Below are positions 1-11,312 of a stretch of 64,000 nt of DNA, one piece after another. The notes beneath the pieces were generated by a model, which was not told where the DNA came from, ran no database searches, and was given only the letters and a program-made list of their open reading frames with translations. Each line of letters starts with the position of its first letter. Position 1 is the stretch's first letter. The stretch is taken from positions 37,834,225-37,898,224 of the forward strand of contig CM068545.1 in the NCBI GenBank assembly GCA_035048495.1, read 5' to 3'. The position numbers and the translations under genes are program-made. The stretch comes from Euptelea pleiosperma. Its lineage: Eukaryota > Streptophyta > Magnoliopsida > Ranunculales > Eupteleaceae.

Positions 1-1
1 G

Positions 2-241
2 AAGCCCACAAAAATAACTCTGAAACTGGCTGATCAGTCCATCAAAATTCCAAGGGGAATCATTGAAGATGTCCTGGTGAAAGTCGTTGACTTTTATTAC
101 CCTGTGGACTTTATCATCCTTGACACAGAGCCGTGTCAAGATAACCGCATCCCAGTCATCTTAGGCCGCCCATTCCTTGCCACCGCGAATGCACACATCG
201 GGTGCCAGGACAAAAACATGTCCATCGCTTTCAGTAATTGA
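2..241 (+). pseudogene. Athila-type Ty3 element, C-terminal end of retropepsin (protease)
   Basis: Open frame entering from the left edge and ending at a TGA created by the LTR insertion at 239. The translation contains ILGRPFLATA, the conserved C-terminal motif of plant Ty3 aspartic proteases. The catalytic D-S/T-G is upstream, outside the window. The protease would cut the Gag-Pol polyprotein. The stop codon uses the first bases of the inserted LTR (TGAAAC), and the same frame resumes at 2827, immediately after the insertion. The gene was therefore open here when the LTR arrived. Confidence 0.85.
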
Positions 242-1150
242 AACTAAGATTTTTCTGTATCGTTGGATTCAGAAACCCTAGAATCAACACATTTGTAATT
301 TATCCGAATTTTCCTGCAAAATTAAGAATTTCTTTACACTGTGGAATATGTCAGATGTCAATCCGCACTCGGCGTTAGTTTGCGCAATTCAAACACATAA
401 AATGATAGATTTTTCCACAGAAAATGCTATGAAATTAATGTAGGGGTGAGAGTGGTGAATATGTTGGGTGAGAGAGAAAATGCAGCGAACATTATTAACA
501 TAAAGAGCACAAATTAAGTAAAACATAAGAAGTTAAATGTTGCAATCAAATGAAAACAAATCTAGAATTTATTCAAGGCCATTAAAATCCTTACAAGAGT
601 TGCTAAAATTAAATCTAGCTATAAAGCAATACAAGAAAATTTTAGAGAGAGAAACCTAAACCGAGAGAGAGGAAGATAGAGAAATTAAAGAAGATGAGAG
701 AGAAAGTGAGAAAAGGAAGTAGAAAGGACTCTTACCTTGAACACTTACCGAGGTTTATCGGCCTGGGAGGTGAAGAAGTGGCCTGAGAAGACGAGCTTGC
801 CGGCTGGTGCTATTAAAGTAATGGTGGCTCACGGGCTTTAGAGAGAGCCCGTGAAGAGAGGTGCATACTAGTGATCCGATGTGGAGGGCAGGGCAGCAAC
901 AAGCTCAGGCTTTCGGAGAACTTACAGGTGTGCAACTCATCCAAAGATGGAGGTTTCACGTGGTGGTGAAACTCGTGAGCAAGCTTCGGGCAGGGAGATA
1001 GTGGATTTGTAGGTTGAGATGGAAAAGTTCAGACCTAAGAAGATGAAGTGCTAGTGTCCGTTGGCAGGTAATACCTGAGAGAGGGTGGTTGAGAGCAGTT
1101 CTTTTAGGGGCAAATAGGATTGCAAAAACGTAGAGGGCGGCAATGGCTGG

Positions 1151-1175
1151 CCGGAGTTGTAACCTGCAACTCCGG
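1151..1175. repeat. LTR hairpin palindrome (CCGGAGTTG/CAACTCCGG)
   Basis: Inverted repeat with 9-bp arms CCGGAGTTG and CAACTCCGG. The same hairpin recurs in the other LTRs of this family. Confidence 0.85.
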
Positions 1176-1514
1176 CGGTGGTTTAAGGAGGAACCATCGT
1201 TAGCAATGGTTGGGGGAGCTTCCTCTTTCTTCTTGTTTTTTTTCTGTTTTCTCTTTTCCTTTGGATTAAGGGTAAAGAGAGAGTAGATCTGGATGGCTTA
1301 GAGGGTAGAGTTGTGAGTTGAGTGACTGGAGAAGAAGGTGAGTTCGATCGGAGTTGCAAGTTGCAACTCCAATTTACTAGAGGGGCAGAACCTACTGTTT
1401 TGATAGTGGAAAAGTGGCGTTTCTGGTCTGCTAGTGACGTGCGGCTAGCAGGAGTCGATCAAAGTGCCTCATAGCACCGTGGAGATAGTGAGAGGCGCCA
1501 CTGAACCAGTTTCG

Positions 1515-1542
1515 GCCGGGGTTGCAAACCTGCAACTCCGGC
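1515..1542. repeat. LTR hairpin palindrome (second copy in LTR A)
   Basis: Arms GCCGGGGTTGCA (1515-1526) and TGCAACTCCGGC (1531-1542) with a 4-nt loop and one G:T-type mismatch. Confidence 0.85.
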
Positions 1543-2825
1543 GACGATATGGAGAAGATGAAGAAGAACAGCTTTTAGTTTTTCTCCAACGTGGAGGGGA
1601 TGACGGCTGGGGTGAATGGGAGAGAGGCAGATGGTAGTGGTAATGGGTTGAGATGGGAAAGAGAGAGACAGTGAAGCTTTTTTTTTCAAGGAGATGCAGC
1701 GGTTTTGTGATGGAGAGGGGAGGCAGCGTGGTAAAAAGAGAAAGTGATAGGAGAAGGTGAACCTGGAAGGAGGGGGTGTGGGGTTTGGTCTAGAGAAGAG
1801 ATCCTCTTCTTTTCTCTTCTTTTTCTTATATAGTTAGGGTTCTACTTGAGTGAATACGTGGAGAAGTACTAGAGACTTACTCCAAGATTTCTTCTCTTGT
1901 GGACCCCACTTGCAACCTCCTCAACAACTCTTGACTCATTTGGCCCATTAGATTTGTCTATAACACTGGCCCGATCCACTAGCCCATTAACACACTTGCG
2001 TATATATGATCCCTCAACTTGGATCTCAATCTTTACATCTCCACCATCCAACTCATGTAGGCAACACCCATTGGTTCATTGCCCCCTATTTGCATCGGCC
2101 TATCCACAATCATTGCCCATATTACTTGCTGGCTTAGTATGCCAAGTAATCTCAGTTTCATCTCGTCCTTCCTCTTGTATAGACAACTATGTTGTCCTTG
2201 CTAAGCATCTTCCACTTTTACTCATTCCATGGATCCTTCTCTTCTTCAAAGTTAACCTCGGTAGCTTCCTTACGAAATCCATTGATTGATCTGTTAACTT
2301 GACCCGCACCTTGATCCATCCTCTAGGTTTCAGACATATCGTCCATCTAAAATAGTTACTCCATGAAGTAGTTGTTATCACCTTTGTTGGTGATCATTGG
2401 TCCTGCAGACTTGGCTCGATGATCCAGTCTCTTCTCTCGTTTGTTGTCTCTCTCTCTCTCTCTCTCTTGGTTCTTTGGGCTGATTCTTCGATCCTTTGGA
2501 TGGCTCGTACTTGGCCTCTACTATCTTGTCGTAGCCTACTGGCTATCAGATTTCTGTGATTGATCATGGGCCCACCAGTCTAGAGAATCGTCAGATTAAT
2601 TTTCCTATAATAATGAAAAGCGCGTAATCAGAATGACTTTATATCCAAATTTCTAGAAATGTGTTTAATTCATGCAAATATACAATTTCGTCTAGAAAAG
2701 TGTGTTCTACGCTACAGACAAGACTCTTACATCAAAATATTGATAAATAGAGCAATTTTACGTAGGAGAGTGCGATAATGCTAAAAAGATAATTACTTAA
2801 AATAAGTACTTTTAAGCAAATATTA

Positions 2826-3240
2826 GTAACCTCAAAGCTGAGGTCAATATCTTCCATCTAATGCGAGAGGATGCCGATCGCGATATGGCCGATGATATGT
2901 GTGCTATTAAGAGTCCAATCCCGGACTCCACCGAAGATATTCTAAAGCAGTGTCTAAAACACTTTGGGGCAGACTTTGAAACGGAGTCAGCCATTTCTGA
3001 CCTCAATGATCTTTTGGAGACGGCTCCACTGATCGATATCCCCACTCCCGTCATCGAGTTCGAGCCTCTGCATACTATGATCAGTGAACCAATCCTACCT
3101 CTGCCTATTAAGGCAACTTCTCTATCCACCGTATCTGTGTCCTCTGCGACTAACTCTACTGATCCTCTTGCTCCAAACTTAGAGCTCAAGCCTCTTCCAA
3201 GTGATCTCACCTATGTATATCTGGGTCCCAATGAGACTTA
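2826..3240 (+). pseudogene. Athila-type pol, protease-RT linker
   Basis: Continuation of the polyprotein after solo LTR A, in the frame that ended at 238. It encodes the acidic linker between protease and reverse transcriptase, and its last part (LKPLP...LTYVYLG) is the conserved lead-in to RT in Athila/Tat-type elements. A TAA at 3239-3241 interrupts the frame just before the RT core. I see no further domain in this piece. Confidence 0.75.
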
Positions 3241-4140
3241 ACCTATCATCATTGCATCTGCTCTGATAGAATATAAATGTGAACAACTTCTCATTGCTCA
3301 AGAACCACAAATCTACGATAGGGTGGACTATAGATGATATTCATGGCATAGACCCCTCGGTGTGCCAACATCACATCTATCTCGAGGATGAGTCCAAAAC
3401 ATCTCGAGAACACCAGAAGAGGTTAAACCCTGTCCTTAAGGAAGTTATTCGAGAAGAAGTGCTCAAATTGTTAGATGCGGGTATCATTTACCCCATCTCG
3501 GACAGCAAATGGGTGAGTCCTATTCATGTTGTACCCAAGAAGGCTAGATTCACAGTGGTAGAGAACGAGAACAAGGAAATGGTCACTCAGCGCCTCAAGA
3601 AAGGGTGGAGAGTCTGCATTGATTACAGACGACTCAATACCAACACTCGGGAAGACCATTTTCCCTTACCCTTTATTGACCAAATGTTGGAAAGACTAGC
3701 TGGTCACTCTTATTACTACTCTCTGGATGGTTACTCAGGGTACAATCAAATACCCATCGCCCTAGAAGACCACGAGAAGATAACTTTCACCTATCCTTCG
3801 GCACTTTTGCCTACAAGCACATGCCCTTTGGCCTCTGCAATGCACCTGTGACTTTTCAAAGGTGTATGATGAGTATATTCTCAGACATGGTAGAATGATT
3901 CCTCGAAGACTTCATGAACGACTTCTCCGTCTTTGGGTCATCCTTTGATGACTGTCTCGACCATCTAGGGTTCGTACTTCAGTGTTCTCAGGACAAGCGA
4001 CTTGTCCTTAATTGGGAGAAATGCCACTTCATGATGAAAAATGGTATAGTTCTGGGTCATGTCATCTCTCCTCAAGGCATTGAGGTCGACAAAGCAAAAA
4101 TCGGACATCATTTTGACCTTGCCCGTTCCCAAATCTGTGC
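3241..4140 (+). pseudogene. Athila-type pol, reverse transcriptase
   Basis: Reverse transcriptase fingers and palm. Recognisable blocks are KWVSPIHVVPKK, WRVCIDYRRLN, the MPFGLCNAP block in a shifted frame after about 3800, and NWEKCHFM further on. It would copy the element RNA into cDNA in virus-like particles. It is dead on several counts: a 1-nt frameshift near 3800, an in-frame TGA near 3896, and a catalytic box reading F-M-N-D at about 3914-3925 where the family has F-M-D-D. The first catalytic aspartate is therefore lost. Another frame change follows near 4110. Confidence 0.85.
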
Positions 4141-4860
4141 GTGACATCCGGTCCTTTTTTGGGACACAGAGGCTTCTATAGGAGATTCATCAAGGACTTC
4201 TCTCAGATTGCTAGACCTCTGTGCAATCTTCTGGCTAAAGATAGCCCTTTTGACTTCAATGCAGACTACATCACTACTTTCAAGAAATTAAAATCTGAAC
4301 TAACTTCTGCTCCTATCATCTATCCTCCCGACTGGAGTCTTCCCTTCGAAGTGATGTGTGATGCCTCTAACTATGCTTTAGGAGCTGTCTTAGAGCAAAG
4401 AGTAGACAAGCGATCACATGTGATCTACTAAGCGAGCAAAACTCTTAACTCTGCTCAACTAAACTACTCCACCACTGAGAAAGAACTTCTGGCCGTTGTC
4501 TTCGCATTAAACAAGTTTCGTCCATACCTCTTGGCCAACAAGGTCATCGTATATACTGATCATGCTGCCCTCAAATATCTCATGTCCAAGAACGAAACCA
4601 AGCCCAGATTGATCATATGGATTCTCTTGCTCCAAGAATTTGACCTCGAGATCAGAGACAAGAAGGGAACTGAAAATGTTGTGGCTGATCATCTCTCTAG
4701 ACTGACTCTAGATTCATCGTTCGACACCCAGCCTATTCAGGAGACCTTTCCAGATGAACAACTGTTCACTATTTCTACCCATCCTTGGTATGCTGACATA
4801 GTCAACTACCTTATGACCGAAGAAATGCCTTCTCATTGGTCTAAATAGGACAGACACCAA
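4141..4860 (+). pseudogene. Athila-type pol, RT thumb/connection and RNase H
   Basis: The GFYRRFIKDFS motif of the RT connection is followed by an RNase H domain with CDASNYALGAVLEQ (the catalytic Asp region), [21 protein letters not shown] and [10 protein letters not shown]. RNase H would degrade the RNA strand of the RNA:DNA hybrid. A TAA at about 4429-4431 splits the domain and a TAG at about 4846 follows it, so the polyprotein cannot be read through. Order and spacing relative to RT are normal for Ty3 elements. Confidence 0.85.
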
Positions 4861-5060
4861 TTCCTAGCAAGAGTTAAGCATTACTCTTGGGATGATCCAT
4901 ACATATATAAGTACTGTCCTGACCAAATCATTCGTCTGTGTGTCCCGGAGTCCCAACAATTGAACATCCTAGCCTCGTGCCATGACCAACCTTGTGGTGG
5001 TCATTTCAGTACTAAGAAGACCGCAGAGAAAGTCCTGCAGTGCGGTTTCTACTGGCCTAC
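4861..5060 (+). pseudogene. Athila-type pol, integrase N-terminal zinc-binding region
   Basis: The translation includes a CHDQPCGGHFSTKKTAEKVLQ-like stretch followed by GFYWPTL, which is the H-H-C-C zinc-finger region that opens Ty3 integrases. The sequence is cut at 5065 by solo LTR B and resumes at 8336 with the remaining Cys pair (CKACPNCQ). Confidence 0.8.
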
Positions 5061-5512
5061 TCTTTTGATATTCGCTTAAAAGTGGGTATTTTCCACTGTT
5101 ATCTTCTAAGCGTTATCACACTCTCCTACGTTAAAATGTTCTATTTATCTACTTTTCTACGTAAAAGTCTCTTTTGTTGTGTAGAACACACTTTTCTGGA
5201 CGAAATGGTATATTTGCATGAATTAAACACATTCTAAGAAGTCTAGATATAAAGCCGTTCTGATTAAGTCTCACTACGCGCTTCTTTTATCGCAGGAAAC
5301 CCGATTGGAGAATTTTAGGGATTGTGGGCCCACGATTGATGGCCAAAGCCTTTGATCAAAGCATAAAGAGCCAGTGGACTGAGGATAAGAAGATATAGGC
5401 CAAGAGTGGGATGATCCAGAAAGTCGAAAAAGCCTGAGAGAAAATCAAGAGAGAAGGAGAGCCAAGCACCCCGAGAAGATACTAAGGAGATTAAAGCTTA
5501 TCAATTAAAACA

Positions 5513-5595
5513 AGATGAGGACTTGCTCAGTTGGTAAAACATGCAGAAAACCAAGTCAGAGACCAGGGTTCAAGACCTTCTGCTAGCATCTTTTC
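5513..5595 (+). other. tRNA-like / SINE-head-like module with Pol III A and B boxes in LTR B
   Basis: TTGCTCAGTTGG (5523-5534) matches the tRNA A-box consensus TRGYNNARNNGG at 11 of 12 positions. GGTTCAAGACC (5567-5577) matches the B-box consensus GGTTCRANNCC fully. They lie 32 nt apart, which is normal tRNA spacing, and a TTTT tract starts at 5591. The B box is also present in LTR C (11814-11824) and, as GGTTCCAGACC, in LTR H (40391-40401). It is not a functional tRNA, because no clean acceptor stem or anticodon arm is visible. Confidence 0.55.
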
Positions 5596-6571
5596 TTTAT
5601 TTTTGTAATAATTTCTCTCTTCTCTCTCTAAATCCTCATTCTTTCTCTACTCTCAAATCTCAACCGTCCGATCCTCTCTCTTTCCAAAATCACTCTATCC
5701 TAAGGCCTACCTAGGCCAATCTCCACCGTCCGATCATTGCCATCCAAGTCTATCATCCGATCACCAGTGGATCATCCATCATCCATCCTATCATCATTGC
5801 ACCCAGTCTCTATGAGATCGTCACACGATGAGTGGTGCATCCATCAAAGAGCCATCAGAAATGGAGGGTTTAGATTTCCTGGATATTGAAAATACTGAGT
5901 TTTCAAAATATAAAAATTCTTTTAAAAGGATTTTGGAAAGTTGCAAAATAACTGTTTTAAAAGGAGATCTTTTACGAAAGTTTTTTGGAAAGAATTTTTG
6001 GACAGAGATTTATTTAGCAAGTCAATGGGTATTTGACCAAAAAGCTTGGGAAAACATGGTAGGATTTTGAAAGAATATTATTTAAATGGGTGAAGAGATT
6101 TTTTTTAGAAACTTTGATGGTTGGAGTTGTGGTAAGGGGTGAGCCGTTTTGAAAGAGGCCATTTTTAAAGAGTAAAATATCTTTACAAAAATAAAGGAGA
6201 GGAAAAACTTAATGATTTGGGCGGTGGATGAATATCCCTCTTGACGTTTCAACCCGAGATCGCCACTCTAGAATGGCTCCACGTTCTCCATCCCACAAGG
6301 AAGTCCAGCCACCGTCTCCATCGATCAAAGGCAGCCTCCATCTCTTTTTCCTTCAACTCTCTTCTCCCCACGTTCCATACCTTTCACTCCCCCCCAAGCC
6401 AACAAAGAAAAAGAAAAAAAAAAGGTAAAGAGAAAGAAGGAAGAAGAAAGAAAGAGGAAGCCGTTAGGCTTTTCCCCTTAGACATATCCTTGCAGGTAGA
6501 GCATTTCCTAACACCGCCTGGAGCATCCGGAAAGCCCCCCCTCCATCTTCACGCAAGCTGCAACCTTCACG

Positions 6572-6599
6572 GCCGGAGTTGCAGGTCTGCAACTCCGGC
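6572..6599. repeat. Perfect LTR hairpin, 13-bp arms
   Basis: GCCGGAGTTGCAG and CTGCAACTCCGGC separated by GT. An identical 28-bp copy is at 6788-6815. Confidence 0.95.
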
Positions 6600-6787
6600 G
6601 AGCTCCATTAAAAACCGGCGACCTGCACCTCCATTCCTCCTTCACCGTCCGCCTCCTGCGACCTCCGCCCGCTGCTGCCATGCATTCCAGCGTCACCTCC
6701 TGGCCTGCACGTCCGCCTACGCTGCTGCTGCTTGTGCAGCACGGTTGGAACTCCATCATCCCCTTCATCTTCTTCTTCAAAATCACG

Positions 6788-6815
6788 GCCGGAGTTGCAG
6801 GTCTGCAACTCCGGC
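6788..6815. repeat. Perfect LTR hairpin, second identical copy
   Basis: Same 28 bases as 6572-6599, 216 bp downstream in the same LTR. Confidence 0.95.
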
Positions 6816-8335
6816 GTTAATGGCGTGAACTAGAAAAATTAAAGAAAAGAGAAGAAGAAGAAAGGGAGGGGAGGATCGTCCCTTACCTGGTACTCCATGT
6901 CTGCAACCACTATAGTTCTTCCTCGCCAACCACCACCTTCAACGGTGGTGCATCTCTCTGCAACTCCGGCGAGCACCATGAAAATCGGTGCTGCCTCTCT
7001 CCTTTGTTGCAACTTGCAACACAGCACCAAAAATAACAGAGGAGCCGTGAGCTCCTCATCCTACATCATGCCTGCGGCACACCTGCATCTCTCTTTGATG
7101 GGCAGCCATTCTCCATGGCTTCATAGCCGTTGAACACCTTAGAACAGCAAGCATGCGCCCAGATCCTTTGACCGGGTGTGTCTCACCATGGCTGCTCTTC
7201 ACCTTCTTCAAGCTTCACCAAATCCACCTTCCTCCATTAGCCAAACAACAAGCTTTCCTCCTCTCATGTGCAAGCCGTCATGCTCCTTTCATCACCACAG
7301 ACATGCATCAGGTTTGACTGCCCTTGCATCTTCTCACTTACGGCTTCACCACCGATCCATGTAACCTTGTTGGCCAGCACCTCCCAAGCACTCTTTGTGT
7401 TGTGTTCATCCTCTCGGGCTCCTCCGTTGTGCACACGTGCACAATCAGCAACTCAGTTGCATTCTCCTCCAAAGTGGTTGTGGACCTCCACTCACAGCCC
7501 CTCAACCTTCCTTGGGAGCGCCTGATCGAGCACCACTTCTCCTCTCCATGCACTACTAGGCCAGCCAGCGTCATGCAGTCATGTTTGACCAATGCTCGAG
7601 CCATAGCCACATCCCTACTCATGTGCACATCATCACATGGTCGATCACCATGGCCTATCTTAAGGCCGGATCCGATCATGGTAAGTGCTTGCAAGGTATC
7701 TTCTTTTCTCTTACTTTCTCTCTCTAGGCTCTCTCTCTAGAAACATGTTCTCTTTCTAGGGTTCATTTTCTCTCTCTAGGCTTAGTGAGATTCTCTCTCT
7801 AGAATCCCCAGGCTGATCGCCTTTTTGCACCACCGACTCCATTCGGTGAATGCAAGAGGGTGAGTTTTTCTCTCACCTCTACCTTGTCGGCCGGTAAACG
7901 ACCGAGGTGTGAAAAATCTCTCTCTACCTTCTTCCTCTCTCTCTAAAATCTCTTTTTACATGCTTTCTTACATACTTTCTAGAATAGATTTACCGCTTTA
8001 TTTATTTCTGTCATTTATTTCATGCAAGCAACAGTTTGATTAATGCAATTTGATTTCGATAATTTTAGTCTTCTCTGGATCTTATTTGGATGTGTTTTAA
8101 ATCGACTCGCCCTTCTCATCTCTTCCATCATTCTCCTTTTTCTCTTGTATATTATCTGTCATTTTATGTTCTTATTCGCGCTAATCCGACTAATCCCGAG
8201 TGCGGATCGACATCCGACACGAGCCACTATGCAAAATTGCTCATTCTACAGGTTAAAAGTCTCGGATTAATTAAAAATGTGTTGAAGTTAGGGTTTCCGT
8301 AACCAACGACGCGGAAAAATCCTACTTTCATCTTT

Positions 8336-9353
8336 TCCGTGATACGCACATTTACTGCAAAGCCTGCCCCAACTGTCAACACCTTGGCAGAATTTCACAG
8401 AGAAATATGATGCCCCTGAACCCTATACAAGTCAATGAGATATTCGATGTTTAGGTCATTGATTTCATGGGACCCTTTCCCACATCCAATGGATTCAACT
8501 TCATCCTCCTCTCCGTGGATTATGTCTCAAAATGGATCAAGGCAATACCAACCAAAACCAATGACCACCAGGTAGTGGTCAAATTCTTAAGGGAGTACAT
8601 TTTCGCCTGATACGGAGCCCCAAAAGCAATCATCAATGATGGTGGCACCCATTTCTACAATCGAATATTTAAAAAATTAATGAAAAAGTATGGGGTAACT
8701 CACAAAGTTGCCCTTGCTTACCATCCACAGACTAGCAGTTAGGTCGAGGTCTCCAATCGCCAAATCAAACAGATTTTGGAGAAGACAGTCAATACCACTC
8801 GTAAAAACTAGTCTACACGCCTCTCAGATGCTCTATGGGCCTATCGGACAGCGTACAAAACTCCCCTGAACATGTCTTCATACCAGTTGGTATTCGGAAA
8901 ACCTTGCCATCTCCCTGTTGAGCTCGAGCATCGAGCCCTATGGGCGATCAAAAAGCTCAACTTTGACTTACAGTTCGTAGGCGAGCAGAGAAAATTACAA
9001 CTCAATGAGTTGGAAGAATTGAGGAATGACGCCTATATCCTGTCTAAGAACTACAAGGATAAAATGAAATGGATCCATGACAAGACAATCCTTAGGAAAG
9101 AGTTTCACCTAGGATAGAAGGTCCTTCTATACAACTCTCGTCTCCACCTATTCCTTGAGAAACTGAAATCCCGTTGGATTGGTCCATTTGTCGTCTCTGA
9201 GGTCAAACCCTATGGGGCTATCACTATAGTCGACCCGAAGGATAATTCGACTTTTTAAGTCAATGGTCAACATCTCAAACCATTTCTTGAACTGGACGTG
9301 TCTACCATTCAGACATTAGAGATCGATCTCATCGATCTTGTCTATATAGACTG
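8336..9353 (+). pseudogene. Athila-type pol, integrase core and C-terminus
   Basis: The second half of integrase resumes after solo LTR B. The HHCC finger is completed by CKACPNCQ. The DDE core shows VIDFMGPFP (first Asp), INDGGTHFYN (second Asp) and the SNRQIKQILEK region, where the catalytic Glu would lie. The block [22 protein letters not shown] and the LNELEELR stretch are typical of Athila integrases. Integrase would insert the cDNA. In-frame stops near 8451, 8609, 8740, 8809, 9114 and 9256 make it non-functional. The polyprotein ends at the TGA near 9351. Confidence 0.85.
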
Positions 9354-11312
9354 ATGATCCACTCAGTCTCTATTGCTCGAACTCAGTTGGGGGTGCCCGT
9401 CACCCCCGTTGTGTTTGGCTGAAGATGTAAAATTTAGCGCTTTTGGAAAGACAATTCTGGTATTCCTAAAGTCACATGAGTCGCATGCACTGTCTATATC
9501 ATTGTTATAATTTTCTGCCCATGCAAATACCATCACTCTGACACTACTCCGGTACTTCCACTGTTCATATTTGGCAAAATTGGTAAAACACTTCCTTCAC
9601 ATCATGACTTACAGTTTTCAATCATAGTCCCGGTCATGAGCACCGAGGACGGTCCAATGTTTTGGTTGGGGGTGGGTACTTTACCAAAAACTCATGTGTC
9701 ATCCAAAAAAAACATGAGAAAAATGGGAAAAAAGCTGTATTTTGTGGTGATTTTCGGTATTTTAAAAGAGATTTTCAAGAACTTCTGAAGTGTTTTCAAA
9801 AACAATTATAATGATAACTCAACCTTTCCATAAAGTCTATTTATTGAAAAGGATGTCTACTTTGAGAAAATCACTTATTAGCTCTTAGTTCAGTTTGGAA
9901 GAATAACAGTACTACGGTAAAGTTAAACTCTTAGAAAACTCAGATTCAACAAGAATTTTTCACAAATCAACATCAAAATTATTCGTAGTCTAGACTATCT
10001 AGAGATCCAAGAAAAACAACAGTGGAGACCTAACCCAGTAAGCTTTTGAGCTTTTCTTCATTTCTGAGGGTTATAAATAATTTTGAGTCACAAGATGACT
10101 CACCTTTCTTCTAGTCCCCAATTATTTCGTTGTGAGATCTCATTAATCCTTGCTTTGGTCATAAAACTTGGAGTGAAGTCAAAGCTAGATCAATACAAAA
10201 AGAACCTTCTCTATATCCATTCGAAACATTACAGATGAAAGTGCAAAACCTAGAAAATGATTTAGGCCATCTTTCTAACCCAATCAGACATTTTTAGCTT
10301 ACCTAACATCTACACCATTAGAAACCCTCTTGAGCCTTATAATGAAAACCTTTTTTTGTTAACCCGTTAGCCAAAAATCCAATCCCCAAAATGAGCACAA
10401 CTCAACCACCTACTTCTGATAGGGATAAAGGAATTGTTGGTATGATCACACCACAAAGAAGATGAGAAAACAAGAAAAGAAAAGAAAGACAAATGGATCA
10501 AGCAAAAAGGAAATATAAGCAGAAAAGAAAGAAAGAAATGAAAAAGAGGCAGAAAAAGAAAGTTGATAGAACAATGTCAAAAAGGCACACCAGCTGGAAA
10601 AAGGGAAAAGAAAGAAAAGTTAAGAAAATTGTGTCACCACCCTCGGAAAGTGTTGCAAATACTAGTGAGATATCCTCTCAGAATCTTTGAATCCCTGAAT
10701 ATCCACATCTTTCTAACCTTTACCTAAGCCTCTATAGAACCTTAGCAAGCCCTACTTGATTCTAGGATAGTACCATCAAAGAATGTGGAGAGTGGAGAAG
10801 AGATAAACTATAGAGTTTGATCCGACACTTCTAAGTGATATGACATTCCAATCACGAAATCTTTTGAACCTCCTATTGTCCTCCTTTCTAGATAATATAT
10901 GTGAGATATTGCCAGTTTCAAATATCTATCTCCTCACATATAACTTGAGAGAAAACAATAAAACTATTTTCTGAGTGATTTACTTATGAGTTGTATACAA
11001 GTGAGAATTGAGGTCAAGGCATAAAAATCTCTAAGGTGATCGGAGAATCTTTACTATTAGATAGGGATGATGTTAAGCACACACACACGCTGAGTCTGAG
11101 TAATCTTTGGTTCAAATATCCACTAGTAGATGTGCTACATTTTATTGACTAAGTTCTAATTTTTGAATGATCACTTGCAACCTTGACATAAGTTGAAAAA
11201 ATGGAATTTTTTTGAGTAATGCGAACTAGTGTTTCAGTATGTGTCAAGCCCTTCTGAGCTCACTAATCTCGCATTAATTGCCAAGGATTGGCAATATGCT
11301 GGTTGGGGGTTG
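9354..11312 (+). other. Athila-type 3' spacer between pol and 3' LTR, ending in polypurine tract
   Basis: About 2 kb of sequence between integrase and 3' LTR, the region where Athila elements often carry a degenerate env-like ORF. I find no recognisable protein. One lysine-rich open frame (10493-10690, KRKKEMKKRQKKK-like) follows a short reading stretch beginning near 10391, but it looks compositional. A PPT-like GGTTGGGGGTGGG is at about 9662-9674. The functional PPT is GGTTGGGGGTTG (11301-11312), directly against the 3' LTR. Confidence 0.7.

Larger units (their letters stand above)
239..2825 (-). mobile_element. Solo LTR A of the Athila-type LTR family, inserted antisense in gag-pol
   Basis: The left end (TGAAACTAAG...) is the reverse complement of the family 3' terminus (...CCTACTTTCA). 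The right end (...GCAAATATTA) matches the complement of the family 5' terminus TGATATTCGC. It is about 2.6 kb with no internal coding region, so I call it a solo LTR left by LTR-LTR recombination. The flanks GTAAT (234-238) and GTAAC (2826-2830) are a 5-bp target duplication with one mismatch. Inside are two GGAGTTG.../...CAACTCC hairpins (1151-1175, 1515-1542) and CT-rich stretches. Open frames here, such as 1897-2289, are not conserved in sister copies and are probably chance. Confidence 0.88.
5066..8330 (+). mobile_element. Solo LTR B of the Athila-type family, inserted in the integrase
   Basis: It begins TGATATTCGC, ends CCTACTTTCA, and is flanked by the perfect 5-bp duplication TCTTT (5061-5065 and 8331-8335). 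At 3265 bp it is the longest LTR copy of this family here. There is no PBS, PPT or pol inside, so it is a solo LTR. It carries the tRNA-like module at 5513-5595 and two identical perfect hairpins (6572-6599, 6788-6815). A segment around 5830-6200 is AT-rich and could be extra material. The 138-195 aa open frames at 6241-6828 and 7324-7740 are compositional (Pro/Ser/His-rich, CT-rich DNA). Confidence 0.95.

Noticed and set aside
5513..5595. Functional tRNA gene
   Set aside because: Only the A and B boxes are good. No acceptor stem of 7 pairs or anticodon arm could be drawn.
5828..6070. 80-codon frame in LTR B that looks protein-like (acidic, no low complexity)
   Set aside because: Absent from the other LTR copies and without any domain. 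Could mark captured DNA in this copy, but there is not enough to call a gene.
6241..6828. 195-codon open frame in LTR B
   Set aside because: Pro/Ser/His-rich translation of CT-rich DNA through the hairpins. Not conserved in LTRs A, C, F and H.
7324..7740. 138-codon open frame in LTR B, with a 118-codon frame on the other strand
   Set aside because: Both strands are open because of composition. No motif and no counterpart in sister LTRs.
10493..10690. Lysine-rich ORF in the Athila 3' spacer as an env-like or nuclear protein
   Set aside because: An A/G-rich run gives Lys/Arg codons by composition. No signal peptide or membrane segment; the upstream reading is broken.
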